Source: Agromyces agglutinans
GTDB taxonomy: Bacteria > Actinomycetota > Actinomycetes > Actinomycetales > Microbacteriaceae
Reading direction: 5' to 3'
Assembly: GCF_009647605.1 (NCBI RefSeq)
Contig: NZ_WJIF01000001.1
Coordinates: forward strand, 457,800 to 521,799
Length of the DNA stretch: 64,000 bases
Part shown: piece after piece, positions 24,193 to 32,542 of the stretch
How the letters are laid out: every line of letters starts with the position of its first letter
How positions within the stretch are numbered: position 1 is the stretch's first letter
Position numbers and translations under genes: made by a program
The notes under the pieces: generated by a model
The model's input: the letters and a program-made list of their open reading frames with translations, nothing else
What the model was told of the DNA's origin: nothing
Database searches by the model: none

Positions 24193-26175
24193 ATGCCCGC
24201 TGCGGTTCGCGCGCGGCTCCGGGCGGCGGTGGCCGCGTCGCTGCTCGCGTCGGCGATCGCGGTGCCCGTGGCATCCGCGGACGCGAACGCCGCCGGGAGT
24301 GAAGCGGCCGCCGCCGTCGCACCGCCTTCCGTCGCCGTGCCCGCAGCTGCGCCCGCCGCGGCCGCCGACCCGCGCGAACCTGCGATCGGGCCCGGCCTCG
24401 AGTGGGTCGCCCATCGCGACAACCCGTTCCGCCAGGGCGACGACCCGGACTTCATCAACTCCGATCTGGCGTTCACTGGCGATCACGTGATCCAGGGCAA
24501 CTTCGCGGGCTTCTCGGTCTGGGACATCGCCGATCCCGCGAACCCCGAGCTGCGCGCGACGGTGCCGTGCGCCGGCGGACAGGGCGACGTCAGCGCGGTC
24601 GGCGATGTCGTCATCGTGTCGATCGACGAGACGATGTCGAGCGAGGCGTGCGACGCGGTGCGCGTGCCCGAGACAGCCGAGAACTGGGAGGGCCTGCGCA
24701 TCTTCGACCTCAGCGATCCGGCCGCGCCGCGCTACGCGGCCTCGGTTCGCACGCGCTGCGGTTCGCACACGCACACCGTCGTGCCCGATCCCGCCGACCC
24801 GGCCCGCGTGCTGGTCTACGTGAGCGCGTACAGCCGCGGCGCGTCGCTGCACTGCACGGGGCGGAATCCGCTGCAGATCGTCTCCGTGCCGCTCGATGCG
24901 CCCGACGAGGCGGCCGTGGTGGGCGAGCTCGACCTCTTCGCGGGCCTCGACGCGTTCGGTCCGGAGGACCGCGTCGCGGGCGGCGCCGAGACGAGATCGA
25001 CGACCGGATGCCACGACCTCACGGCCTATCCCGCCAAGGGCCTCGCGCTCGCGGCCTGCCGCGGCGAGGGTCTGCTGCTGTCCATCGCGGATCCGATGCA
25101 TCCGGTGGTGCTGCAGCAGGTGCGCGACGCGAACGTCGCGTTCTGGCACTCCGGCATCTTCGACAACGACGCGACCGCCGTCGTCTTCCAGGACGAGCTC
25201 GGCGACGGCTTCATCAACACCTGCTCGCCGGCGTTCGGCGCCGAGCGCGGCGCCGACGCCCGCTGGACGCTCACGGGCGGACGGCTCGAACCGGGCGCGT
25301 ACTTCAAGATCCCGCGGGCGCAGTCGGATCTCGAGAAGTGCGTCGCGCACTCGGGTGGGCTCATCCCCGTGCCCGGCCGGTTCATCGTGGCGCAGGCCTG
25401 GCTCGAAGGCGGCGTCTCGGTCATCGACTTCACCGACCCGGCGGCGCCGGTCGAGCTCACGTACTTCGACCGGCCGACGTACGGCTACTCGATGGACTAC
25501 ACCGCCGGCATCTGGTCGGTCTACCACTACGACGGGTATCTCTACGCGAGCGACATGTACGACGGGCTCGAGGTGCTGCGGCTGACGGATCCGCTCTTCG
25601 CCGACGCCGCGCGCTACGACCCGGGAGAGTTGAATCCGCAGTCCCAACCGCAGTACGCGTGGGCCTGGCGCGAGGCGCCCGTGCTGCCCGCGGAGGTCGA
25701 CGCGCGCGCGGCGCTGGCGCCGCTGGACGTCGCTCCGGCGACGATCCCCCGGGTCGAGACGGATGCCTCGGTCGCCGTCTCCGTCTCGCTGCCGCCGGGC
25801 TCGCTCGACCCCGGCGAGACGGCCGACGTCTGGTGGATGCCGGCCGCGACCGCGGTCGCGACGGTCGTGGCCTCGCCCGACGGGTCGCTGCCGCCGACCG
25901 AGCTCGTACTGCCCGGTCCGCTCGATGCCGGGTCGTACGACCTCGTCGCGCGCGGCGACCGCACGAGCGACCGGCTCGCGCTCGGCGTGCTCACGGTGGC
26001 CGAGCCGACGCCGCCGCAGCGTCCGACGCCGCCGCCGACGGCGGGCGATCCGGTCGACGGATGGCTCGTCGCGGGCCTCGTGGCGGGCGCCGTGCTGCTC
26101 GGGCTCGCGGTCGCGGTCGTGCTGCTTCGCCGAAGGGCCGTACGGCGCGCCGCTGCGCCGTCGGAGGGGCCGTGA
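24193..26175 (+). CDS. Secreted, membrane-anchored LVIVD-repeat beta-propeller protein
   Basis: 660 aa. Signal peptide at residues 1-30 (AAVAASLLASAIAVPVASADA). The body has repeats of LVIVD type, GFSVWDIADPANPELRATV, GLRIFDLSDPAAPRYAASV and VSVIDFTDPAAPVELTYFD, which form propeller blades. Then come an Ig-like region, a proline-rich linker (PPQRPTPPPTA) and one C-terminal membrane helix followed by RRRAVRR. It therefore stands on the outer face of the membrane. Ligand unknown. It begins 3 bp after the spermidine-synthase-like gene and overlaps the DUF305 gene. Confidence 0.85.
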   Translation: MPAAVRARLRAAVAASLLASAIAVPVASADANAAGSEAAAAVAPPSVAVPAAAPAAAADPREPAIGPGLEWVAHRDNPFRQGDDPDFINSDLAFTGDHVIQGNFAGFSVWDIADPANPELRATVPCAGGQGDVSAVGDVVIVSIDETMSSEACDAVRVPETAENWEGLRIFDLSDPAAPRYAASVRTRCGSHTHTVVPDPADPARVLVYVSAYSRGASLHCTGRNPLQIVSVPLDAPDEAAVVGELDLFAGLDAFGPEDRVAGGAETRSTTGCHDLTAYPAKGLALAACRGEGLLLSIADPMHPVVLQQVRDANVAFWHSGIFDNDATAVVFQDELGDGFINTCSPAFGAERGADARWTLTGGRLEPGAYFKIPRAQSDLEKCVAHSGGLIPVPGRFIVAQAWLEGGVSVIDFTDPAAPVELTYFDRPTYGYSMDYTAGIWSVYHYDGYLYASDMYDGLEVLRLTDPLFADAARYDPGELNPQSQPQYAWAWREAPVLPAEVDARAALAPLDVAPATIPRVETDASVAVSVSLPPGSLDPGETADVWWMPAATAVATVVASPDGSLPPTELVLPGPLDAGSYDLVARGDRTSDRLALGVLTVAEPTPPQRPTPPPTAGDPVDGWLVAGLVAGAVLLGLAVAVVLLRRRAVRRAAAPSEGP

Positions 26176-26834
26176 GCCGCCGCGCCGGGCGCACCACCGG
26201 CCGCGCCGGGCGCGCCGGGCGCGCCGCCCTCGCTCCCACCGTCGCGATCGCGCTGACGCTCGCGATTCCCGTCGGGACGACCGCGTGCGCGGGCCCGCCA
26301 TCAGCGGTCGAGGCATCCGCCCCCGACTCGGCGATCGACGCCGCGACGAGCGCCGACGACCTCGCGTGGGTCGCCGGCATGGCCGCCCACCACGACCAGG
26401 CCGTCGCGCTGGCCGGTCTCGCCGCGGAGCGCGCCGGCGACCCGCGCGTCGCGGCGGCCGCCGACCGGATCGCGGTGGCCCAGTCCGCGGAGGCCTCGGT
26501 CCTTCGCGGCTGGCTCGACCGTCGCGGCGCCGCCGAGGCCGGCCACGGCCACGGGGACGGCGGCGATCCGGCGGTCGCGGAAGCGCCCGAGGGCATGCCC
26601 GGCGAGATCGCCGCGAGTGCGATGCGCCGGGCCGCCGAACTCGAGGGCGCGGCGTTCGACCGCGTGTTCGTCGACCTCATGATCCGACACCACGAGGGCG
26701 CCATCGAGATGTCGGAGGCGAGGCTGGAGGCATCCGGCGACCCGGCGGTGGCGCGGTGGGCGCGTACGGTCGCGCAATCGCAGTCGATCGAGATCGACCG
26801 CCTGCGCGAACTCGCCGCCGGCGGGGCCGGTTAG
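26172..26834 (+). CDS. DUF305 family putative lipoprotein
   Basis: 220 aa from GTG 26172, overlapping the preceding gene (GTGA). An Arg-rich N-terminus and a hydrophobic stretch lead to GTTACAG, a weak lipobox with the Cys at about residue 40. Two four-helix DUF305 halves carry the paired histidines of the family, MAAHHDQAV and MIRHHEGAIEMSE. A His/Gly run (HGHGDGG) lies between them. Several DUF305 proteins bind copper or other metals; that role here is inference. Convergent with ffh, sharing 4 bp. Confidence 0.88.
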   Translation: MSRRAGRTTGRAGRAGRAALAPTVAIALTLAIPVGTTACAGPPSAVEASAPDSAIDAATSADDLAWVAGMAAHHDQAVALAGLAAERAGDPRVAAAADRIAVAQSAEASVLRGWLDRRGAAEAGHGHGDGGDPAVAEAPEGMPGEIAASAMRRAAELEGAAFDRVFVDLMIRHHEGAIEMSEARLEASGDPAVARWARTVAQSQSIEIDRLRELAAGGAG

Positions 26835-28423
26835 CGGCCGAGCAGCTTCTGCAGCGCCGCCAGTTCTTCCTCGCTCGGGCCGGCCTGGCCGCCCTTGGCG
26901 GCACCGCCGCCGAGGCCGAAGCCGGCGCCGGTCGGGGCCGCGCCGCCGGGAACCGGCCCGCCCTGCGCGATGGCGGCGTTCTCGGCCGCGCGCTTGGCCG
27001 GGTTGCCCGAGCGCGAACCGCCCGACTTCTTCTTGCCCTTGGCCTTGCGCGCGGACGCCCCGCCGCCGCCGAAGCCGGCACCGGGGATCGGTCCCATGCC
27101 CGGGATCTGCGGCATGCCGCCGCGGGCGACGGTCTTCATCATCTTCGCGGCCTGCTCGAAGCGCTGCACGAGCGAGTTGACGTCGGTGACGGTCATGCCC
27201 GAGCCGCGAGCGATGCGCAGGCGCCGCGAACCGTTGAGGAGCTTGGGATTCTGTCGCTCGGCGGGCGTCATCGACTGGATGATCGCCTCGGTGCGCACGA
27301 TCTCGCGCTCGTCGAAGTTCTCGAGCTGCTGCTTCATGCCGCCCGCGCCCGGGAGCATGCCGAGCATCTTCTTGATGGACCCGGCCCCGCGCAGTTGCTG
27401 CATCTGCTGCAGGAAGTCCTCGAGGGTGAACTGCTCCTTCGCGAGCTTCTCGGCGACCTTCAGCGCCTCCTCTTCGTCGAAGGCCTGCTGGGCCTGCTCG
27501 ATGAGGGTGAGGATGTCGCCGAGGTCGAGGATGCGGCTCGCCATGCGGTCGGGGTGGAACGGCTCGAAGTCGTCGAGCCCCTCGCCGGTCGACGCGAAGA
27601 TGATGGGGCGCCCGGTGACGGATGCCACGCTCAGCGCCGCACCGCCCTTCGAGTCGCCGTCGAGCTTGGAGAGCACGACGCCCGTGAAGTCGACGCCCTC
27701 CTGGAAGGCCTTCGCGGTCGCGACCGCGTCCTGGCCGATCATGGCGTCGATGACGAAGAGCACCTCGTCGGGGTCCGTCGCCTTGCGGATGTTCGCGGCC
27801 TGCTTCATGAGCTCGGCGTCGACGCCGAGGCGACCGGCGGTGTCGATGATGACGACGTCGTGCAGGGCGCGGCGAGCCTGCTCGACGCCGGCCTTGGCCA
27901 CCTTCACGGGGTCGCCGACGCCGTTGCCGGGCTCGGGTGCGAAGACCGGCACGCCGGCCTGCGAGCCGACCACCTGCAGCTGGTTGACCGCGTTGGGGCG
28001 CTGGAGGTCGCTCGCGACGAGCAGGGGCGTGTGGCCCTCTTTCACGAGGTGCTTCGCGAGCTTGCCCGCGAGCGTCGTCTTGCCGGCGCCCTGGAGGCCC
28101 GCGAGCATGATCACGGTCGGCGGGTTCTTCGCGAACTGCAGTCGGCGCTGCTGGCCGCCGAGGATGCCGACGAGCTCTTCATTGACGATCTGCACGACCT
28201 GCTGCGCCGGGTTCAGCGCCTTGTTGACCTCGTCGCCGAGGGCGCGTTCGCGCACCGTCGCGGTGAAGGCCTTGACGACGTCGAGTGCGACGTCGGCGTC
28301 GAGCAGGGCGCGCCGGATCTCGCGGACCGTGCCGTCGACGTCGGCCGCGGAGAGCTTGCCCTTGGTGCGGAGCTGCTTGAACGTCTCGGAGAGACGGTCG
28401 GAGAGGGTGCCGAAGGTAGCCAT
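26831..28423 (-). CDS. ffh: Signal recognition particle protein Ffh (SRP54)
   Basis: 530 aa. The N domain is followed by the G domain with GLQGAGKTT at residues 109-117, DTAGRLGVD and TKLDGDSKGGA. The methionine-rich M domain carries signal-peptide and 4.5S RNA binding. A Gly/Ala/Lys-rich tail of about 90 residues makes it longer than the usual 450. Ffh delivers ribosome-nascent chains to FtsY, encoded two genes upstream in the same orientation. A TAGAAT -10 box lies at 28434-28439. Confidence 0.96.
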   Translation of the reverse strand: MATFGTLSDRLSETFKQLRTKGKLSAADVDGTVREIRRALLDADVALDVVKAFTATVRERALGDEVNKALNPAQQVVQIVNEELVGILGGQQRRLQFAKNPPTVIMLAGLQGAGKTTLAGKLAKHLVKEGHTPLLVASDLQRPNAVNQLQVVGSQAGVPVFAPEPGNGVGDPVKVAKAGVEQARRALHDVVIIDTAGRLGVDAELMKQAANIRKATDPDEVLFVIDAMIGQDAVATAKAFQEGVDFTGVVLSKLDGDSKGGAALSVASVTGRPIIFASTGEGLDDFEPFHPDRMASRILDLGDILTLIEQAQQAFDEEEALKVAEKLAKEQFTLEDFLQQMQQLRGAGSIKKMLGMLPGAGGMKQQLENFDEREIVRTEAIIQSMTPAERQNPKLLNGSRRLRIARGSGMTVTDVNSLVQRFEQAAKMMKTVARGGMPQIPGMGPIPGAGFGGGGASARKAKGKKKSGGSRSGNPAKRAAENAAIAQGGPVPGGAAPTGAGFGLGGGAAKGGQAGPSEEELAALQKLLGR

Positions 28424-28433
28424 GGTGCCTTCG

Positions 28434-28439
28434 ATTCTA
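28434..28439 (-). promoter_or_regulatory. Candidate -10 box of ffh
   Basis: On the minus strand TAGAAT is followed by 10 nt containing GAAGG and the ffh ATG at 28423. The leader would be very short, a few nucleotides at most. Confidence 0.45.
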
Positions 28440-28483
28440 GGCGAGGCCGGATGCCCCGCCGCGCGCGGCCCCCGGCCGCGCGT

Positions 28484-28966
28484 CTAGCCCTCGAAGCGGA
28501 CGTCGACGATCTCGCGCTCGAGGTCGATCGACGCGACGAGGCGCTCGTCGGTGTCCTCGGGGGCGAGGGCGTACTCGAACTCGGCGAACACGTCGCCGGG
28601 CTCGTCGGCGTCGGGTCGCAGGTCGACGCGCACGAGGCTCATCGAGCGCAGCGCGTCGATCTGCCGGTCGCCCGACTCGCGGCCGATGGCCGACTCGATC
28701 TCGTCGGCCTGCTCGAGGTCGGCGTCGAGCAGCACGTCGAGGAACTTCACGACCGGGGAGGACCCGGAATCGAGCTGCGTCACGAAGGCCGAGCGCAGCT
28801 CGTCGTCGATGAGTTCGAGCTCGCCGACCATCGTCGCCGCGATGTCGAGGGCCGCGGTCGAGACGCCGTCGGCGTCGGCGTCGAGCACGACCTCGACGTC
28901 TTGGTCGCCGTACTCGATGCGCTCGGACCAGTAGTCGCCGACGAGGCCGAAGTAGTCGTGTTCCAT
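28484..28966 (-). CDS. DUF2004 family protein
   Basis: 160 aa, strongly acidic, without signal peptide or membrane helix. The N-terminus MEHDYFGLVGDYWSERIEYGD and the mid-region DVLLDADLEQADEIE fit the DUF2004 family of actinobacteria and other bacteria. No activity is known. It lies between ftsY (18 bp) and ffh (60 bp), so it is probably transcribed with the SRP receptor; a functional link is only suggested by position. Confidence 0.8.
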   Translation of the reverse strand: MEHDYFGLVGDYWSERIEYGDQDVEVVLDADADGVSTAALDIAATMVGELELIDDELRSAFVTQLDSGSSPVVKFLDVLLDADLEQADEIESAIGRESGDRQIDALRSMSLVRVDLRPDADEPGDVFAEFEYALAPEDTDERLVASIDLEREIVDVRFEG

Positions 28967-28984
28967 GTGAGTCCTCCCCGCCCG

Positions 28985-29860
28985 TCAGCCGACGAGCTTC
29001 TGTGCGAACACGTGCGGCGTGAAGCCCGTGAGGTCGCCGATGCCCTCGCCCTGTCCGATGAGCTTGATCGGCAGGCCCGTCTTCTCCTGCACCGCGAGCA
29101 CGAAGCCGCCCTTGGCGCTGCCGTCGAGCTTCGTGAGCACGAGGCCGGTGACCCCGCCGTGCTCGAGGAACGCCTCGGCCTGCGCGAGGCCGTTCTGGCC
29201 GGTCGTGGCGTCGAGCACGAGCAGCACCTCGCTGATCGGCGCCTGCTTCTCGACGACGCGCTTGATCTTGCCGAGCTCGTCCATGAGCCCGCCCTTGGTG
29301 TGCAGGCGCCCCGCGGTGTCGATGATGACGATCTCGGTGCCGTCGCGCTTGGCGCGTTCGACGGTCTGGAAGGCGACCGAGGCCGGGTCCTGGCCCTCCC
29401 GCTCGGGGCGGACGATGCCGACGCCGGCGCGTTCGGCCCAGGTCGCGAGCTGGTCGACCGCGGCCGCGCGGAACGTGTCGGCCGCGCCCACCACGACCGA
29501 ACGGTCGAACGTGCGCAGGAATCGCGCGAACTTGCCGATCGTCGTGGTCTTGCCGACGCCGTTCACGCCCACGACGAGCACGACCGCCGGGCGCTCGGTC
29601 AGCTTCAACGTCGGGTCGTACTTCGCGAGCCGTTCCTCGACGACCTCGCGGAGCATCCGCTGCACGTCTCGCGGGTCGGTCGTCTTGAAGCGCTCGACCT
29701 GCGAGCGGATCTGCGCGACGATCTCCTCCGTGACCGCGGGCCCGAAGTCGGCCGTGATCAGCGCCGCCTCGAGGTCGTCCCACGTGTCCTCGTCGATGGT
29801 TCTCGCGCCGAAGATGCCCCGAAGGGCGGAACCGAGCGACCAGGATGCGCGTTCTGCCAT
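28985..29860 (-). CDS. ftsY: Signal recognition particle receptor FtsY
   Basis: 291 aa, the short form that lacks an acidic A domain. The N domain covers residues 1-90; the GTPase domain has GVNGVGKTTTIGK (98-110), ADTFRAAAVDQL, DTAGRLHTKGGLMDEL and TKLDGSAKGG. It docks SRP at the membrane. Start ATG 29860 has no ribosome site but lies 7 bp from a TAGGCT box, so the message may be leaderless. Confidence 0.96.
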   Translation of the reverse strand: MAERASWSLGSALRGIFGARTIDEDTWDDLEAALITADFGPAVTEEIVAQIRSQVERFKTTDPRDVQRMLREVVEERLAKYDPTLKLTERPAVVLVVGVNGVGKTTTIGKFARFLRTFDRSVVVGAADTFRAAAVDQLATWAERAGVGIVRPEREGQDPASVAFQTVERAKRDGTEIVIIDTAGRLHTKGGLMDELGKIKRVVEKQAPISEVLLVLDATTGQNGLAQAEAFLEHGGVTGLVLTKLDGSAKGGFVLAVQEKTGLPIKLIGQGEGIGDLTGFTPHVFAQKLVG

Positions 29861-29867
29861 ACGCACC

Positions 29868-29873
29868 AGCCTA
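29868..29873 (-). promoter_or_regulatory. -10 box of a probable leaderless ftsY promoter
   Basis: TAGGCT on the minus strand, then 7 nt, then ATG 29860. The 90-bp gap to the divergent serine hydrolase gene holds both promoters. Confidence 0.45.
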
Positions 29874-29950
29874 CGGGGGCCGACCGGGGCCCGCGCTCCT
29901 CGGGCATACTGGCGCACGATGCCCGATCGGCACGCGAGAGGAACCCGACG

Positions 29951-31495
29951 TTGACCACCAGACTCCCCCGCTCCACGCCATCGGCGACGGGCCTCGACCC
30001 GGCCGCGATCGAACGACTGCTCGCCGGCCTCGATCGACTCAGCCACCCGCACGCCGTCATGGTCCTGCACCGGGGCTCGGTCGTGGCCGAGGCGGCATGG
30101 GCTCCGTACGAGCTCGAATCACCGCACCTGACCTTCTCGGTGAGCAAGAGCTTCACCGCCACGGCGATCGGGTTCGCGATCGACGAGGGACTGCTCGCGC
30201 TCGACGACCGCGTCGTCGACCTCCTGCCCGATGCGGCCCCCGAGCAGCCCTCGGCGAACCTGTCGGCGATGCGGCTGCGGCACCTGCTCACCATGACCAC
30301 GGGGCATGCCGCCGACTCGATGCCCGCCGTCGACGACGACGGTTCGTGGGCGGGCGCCCTGCTCGCCGTGCCCGTCGAGCACGAACCCGGTTCCCGGTTC
30401 GTCTACGACACGGGCGCGACCTACCTGCTCTCGGCCATCCTGCGCCGGGTGACGGGAACCGGGTTGCTGGAATTCCTCGGACCCAGGCTGTTCGAGCCGC
30501 TCGGCATCGACGGCGCCCGCTGGGAGCGGGATCCCGAGGGCATCGAGGTGGGCGGATTCGGGTTGAGCGTGTCGATCGAGGCGATGGCGAAGCTCGGCGA
30601 GCTGTACCGGCTGCGGGGTCGCTGGGGCGATCGGCGACTGCTGTCGGAGGCGTGGGTCGACGCTGCGACGGCCGCGCAGGTCCCCAACGGCCCGACCGAC
30701 GGGGGCGACTGGGCCGAGGGATACGGCTTCCAGTTCTGGCGATGCCGCTACGGGGCGTACCGCGCCGACGGGGCGTTCGGGCAGTTCATCGTGGTCTGGC
30801 CGGAGCGCGAACTGGTCGTCGCGATCACCGCCGGCATCGCCGACATGCGGGAGGAGCTCGAGGTCGTCTGGGACGCCTTCGGCGCGACCGCGCGGGAACG
30901 CTCGGCAGTGGACGACCGCGATGGCGGCGACGGCGGCGACGGCGGCGACGGCGACGGCAGCGGCAGCGGCGACGGCGGGGCTGCGGATGCCACTCGCCTA
31001 GGCCCGGGTCGCGTGCTGCCCTGGGACGACGGGCTCGCGGAGTCGCCCCTCGAGGCGGAGGTGCTCGGCGTCGAGTACGCGGTGGATGCGGCCGGCGCGG
31101 CCGACGCGGCCGACCCGGCCGACCTCGCCGACCCGGCCTTCGGCCTCGAGTGCGTCGCGATCCGCCGCGACGACGACGGCCGCCTCGTGCTGCGCCTGGA
31201 TCGCGCGGGCACGAGCACCGAGGTCGTGGCGGGCAACCGCGAGTGGGTGACGGGCGCCCTGCGGATGGGACCGTTCCCGGAACCGGAGCCGATCGCCGCC
31301 AGCGCCGCCTGGGTCGGCGACCACGTGCTGCTCGTGCGCATCCACTCGCTCGAGACGCCGTTCGCCTGGTCGATCGAGGTATCGTTCGCGGCCGACGCGA
31401 GCTCGGTGCGCCTGGTCGTCGACCAGAACGTCTCGTTCGACGACCCGCGCCGGTTCCGCGGAACCCTGCGGGCCGTCCCTGCGCGCACCCGATAG
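29951..31495 (+). CDS. Serine hydrolase, class C beta-lactamase/DD-peptidase fold, with extra C-terminal domain
   Basis: 514 aa from TTG 29951, chosen because GAGAGG lies 8 bp upstream. The N-terminal 330 residues are a beta-lactamase-related (PF00144-type) domain with the SxxK active site S63-V-S-K66 and the tyrosine motif in FVYDTGATYLL. No signal peptide, so it is probably a cytoplasmic esterase or amidase. After a Gly/Asp linker encoded by 9-bp tandem repeats comes an Ala/Asp-rich stretch and a beta-rich domain of about 120 residues that resembles C-terminal domains in such hydrolases. Substrate unknown. Confidence 0.85.
   Translation: MTTRLPRSTPSATGLDPAAIERLLAGLDRLSHPHAVMVLHRGSVVAEAAWAPYELESPHLTFSVSKSFTATAIGFAIDEGLLALDDRVVDLLPDAAPEQPSANLSAMRLRHLLTMTTGHAADSMPAVDDDGSWAGALLAVPVEHEPGSRFVYDTGATYLLSAILRRVTGTGLLEFLGPRLFEPLGIDGARWERDPEGIEVGGFGLSVSIEAMAKLGELYRLRGRWGDRRLLSEAWVDAATAAQVPNGPTDGGDWAEGYGFQFWRCRYGAYRADGAFGQFIVVWPERELVVAITAGIADMREELEVVWDAFGATARERSAVDDRDGGDGGDGGDGDGSGSGDGGAADATRLGPGRVLPWDDGLAESPLEAEVLGVEYAVDAAGAADAADPADLADPAFGLECVAIRRDDDGRLVLRLDRAGTSTEVVAGNREWVTGALRMGPFPEPEPIAASAAWVGDHVLLVRIHSLETPFAWSIEVSFAADASSVRLVVDQNVSFDDPRRFRGTLRAVPARTR
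30923..30949 (+). repeat. 9-bp tandem repeat encoding a Gly-Gly-Asp linker
   Basis: Three exact copies of GGCGGCGAC, followed by related GGC/GAC/AGC units up to about 30980. It lies inside the serine hydrolase gene and keeps frame because the unit is 9 bp. The run encodes a flexible linker. Confidence 0.85.
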
Positions 31496-31573
31496 CGGAA
31501 GGCTCCGGGCTCGGCAAGGGGGCGACGAGACGACGGAGATCCGGCATCGTCGGATCCGGACGGAAGGAGTCCC

Positions 31574-32542
31574 ATGACCGTCGTCGGCTTCCATGCCTCG
31601 CACGAGCAGATCCCGCCCCAGCAGCTCCTCCGCGACGTCCAGCGCGCCGAGGAGGCGGGCTTCGACGCCGCGATGTGCAGCGACCACCTCGCCCCGTGGG
31701 GCGTGCGCCAGGGCGAGTCCGGACACGCCTGGACCTGGCTCGGCGCCGCCCTGCAGGCCACCCGGCTGCCGTTCGGCGTCGTCACCGCGCCCGGCCAGCG
31801 GTATCACCCGGCGGTGATCGCCCAGGCGATCGCGACCCTCGAGTCGATGTTCCCCGGCCGGTTCTGGGCGGCGTTCGGCAGCGGCGAGGCCATGAACGAG
31901 CACGTGACCGGCGATCCGTGGCCGCCGAAGGAGGAGCGCGACGCCCGGCTGCTCGAGGTCGTCGACGTCACGCGGCGCCTGCTCGCGGGCGAGGAGGTGA
32001 CGCACGACGGTCGCATCCGGGTCGACCGCGCGCGCGTCTGGAGCCTGCCGGCCGTCCCGCCGACGCTCGTGGCCGCCGCGGTCGGCGAGGAGACGGCCCG
32101 CGAGGCGGCGACATGGGCCGACGGCCTGATCACGGTCGACCAGGACCGCGAGGCGCTGCGCCGCGTGTTCGGCGCGTACCGCGAGGCGGGCGGGCGCGGT
32201 CCGCTCGCCGTGCAGGTGCACCTCAGCTGGGCGCCGTCCCGCGACGAGGCCCTGGCCATCGCGCACGACCAGTGGCGCAACGGACTCGTGCAGCCACCCG
32301 ACTCGTGGGAGCTCGCCTTCCCCGAGCAGTTCGATGCGCGCACCGCCGACGCCGCTCCCGAGGACCTGACGCGCGCCGTCCAGGTGTCGGCCAATCCCGC
32401 CGAGCACCTCGCGCGCCTGCTCGAACTCGTCGAGGCAGGAGCCGACCGCGTCTTCCTGCACCATGTGGGCACCGAGCAGGCGGCGTTCATCGACGCCTTC
32501 GGCGAGCGCGTGGTGCCCGAGCTCCGGGGGGCCGCACGATGA
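31574..32542 (+). CDS. Luciferase-like (LLM class) flavin-dependent oxidoreductase
   Basis: 322 aa, TIM-barrel of the bacterial luciferase superfamily: QRAEEAGFDAAMCSDH (residues about 24-39), GVVTAPGQRYHPAVIAQA and FWAAFGSGEAMNEHVTG. It resembles the family members predicted not to use F420 that are often coupled to a GH13 glycosidase gene, as here (ATGA overlap). Cofactor, FMN or F420, is not decided by the sequence. A GGAAGGAG ribosome site precedes the ATG. Substrate unknown. Confidence 0.85.
   Translation: MTVVGFHASHEQIPPQQLLRDVQRAEEAGFDAAMCSDHLAPWGVRQGESGHAWTWLGAALQATRLPFGVVTAPGQRYHPAVIAQAIATLESMFPGRFWAAFGSGEAMNEHVTGDPWPPKEERDARLLEVVDVTRRLLAGEEVTHDGRIRVDRARVWSLPAVPPTLVAAAVGEETAREAATWADGLITVDQDREALRRVFGAYREAGGRGPLAVQVHLSWAPSRDEALAIAHDQWRNGLVQPPDSWELAFPEQFDARTADAAPEDLTRAVQVSANPAEHLARLLELVEAGADRVFLHHVGTEQAAFIDAFGERVVPELRGAAR

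Noticed and set aside
25763..31495. A 1910-codon open frame on the plus strand
   Set aside because: Only its last 514 codons, the serine hydrolase, look like a protein. The rest is the antisense or off-frame shadow of ffh, DUF2004 and ftsY, kept open by the high GC content.
29951..31495. Phase-variable gene through the Gly/Asp repeat
   Set aside because: The unit is 9 bp, so gain or loss cannot shift the frame; only linker length can vary.
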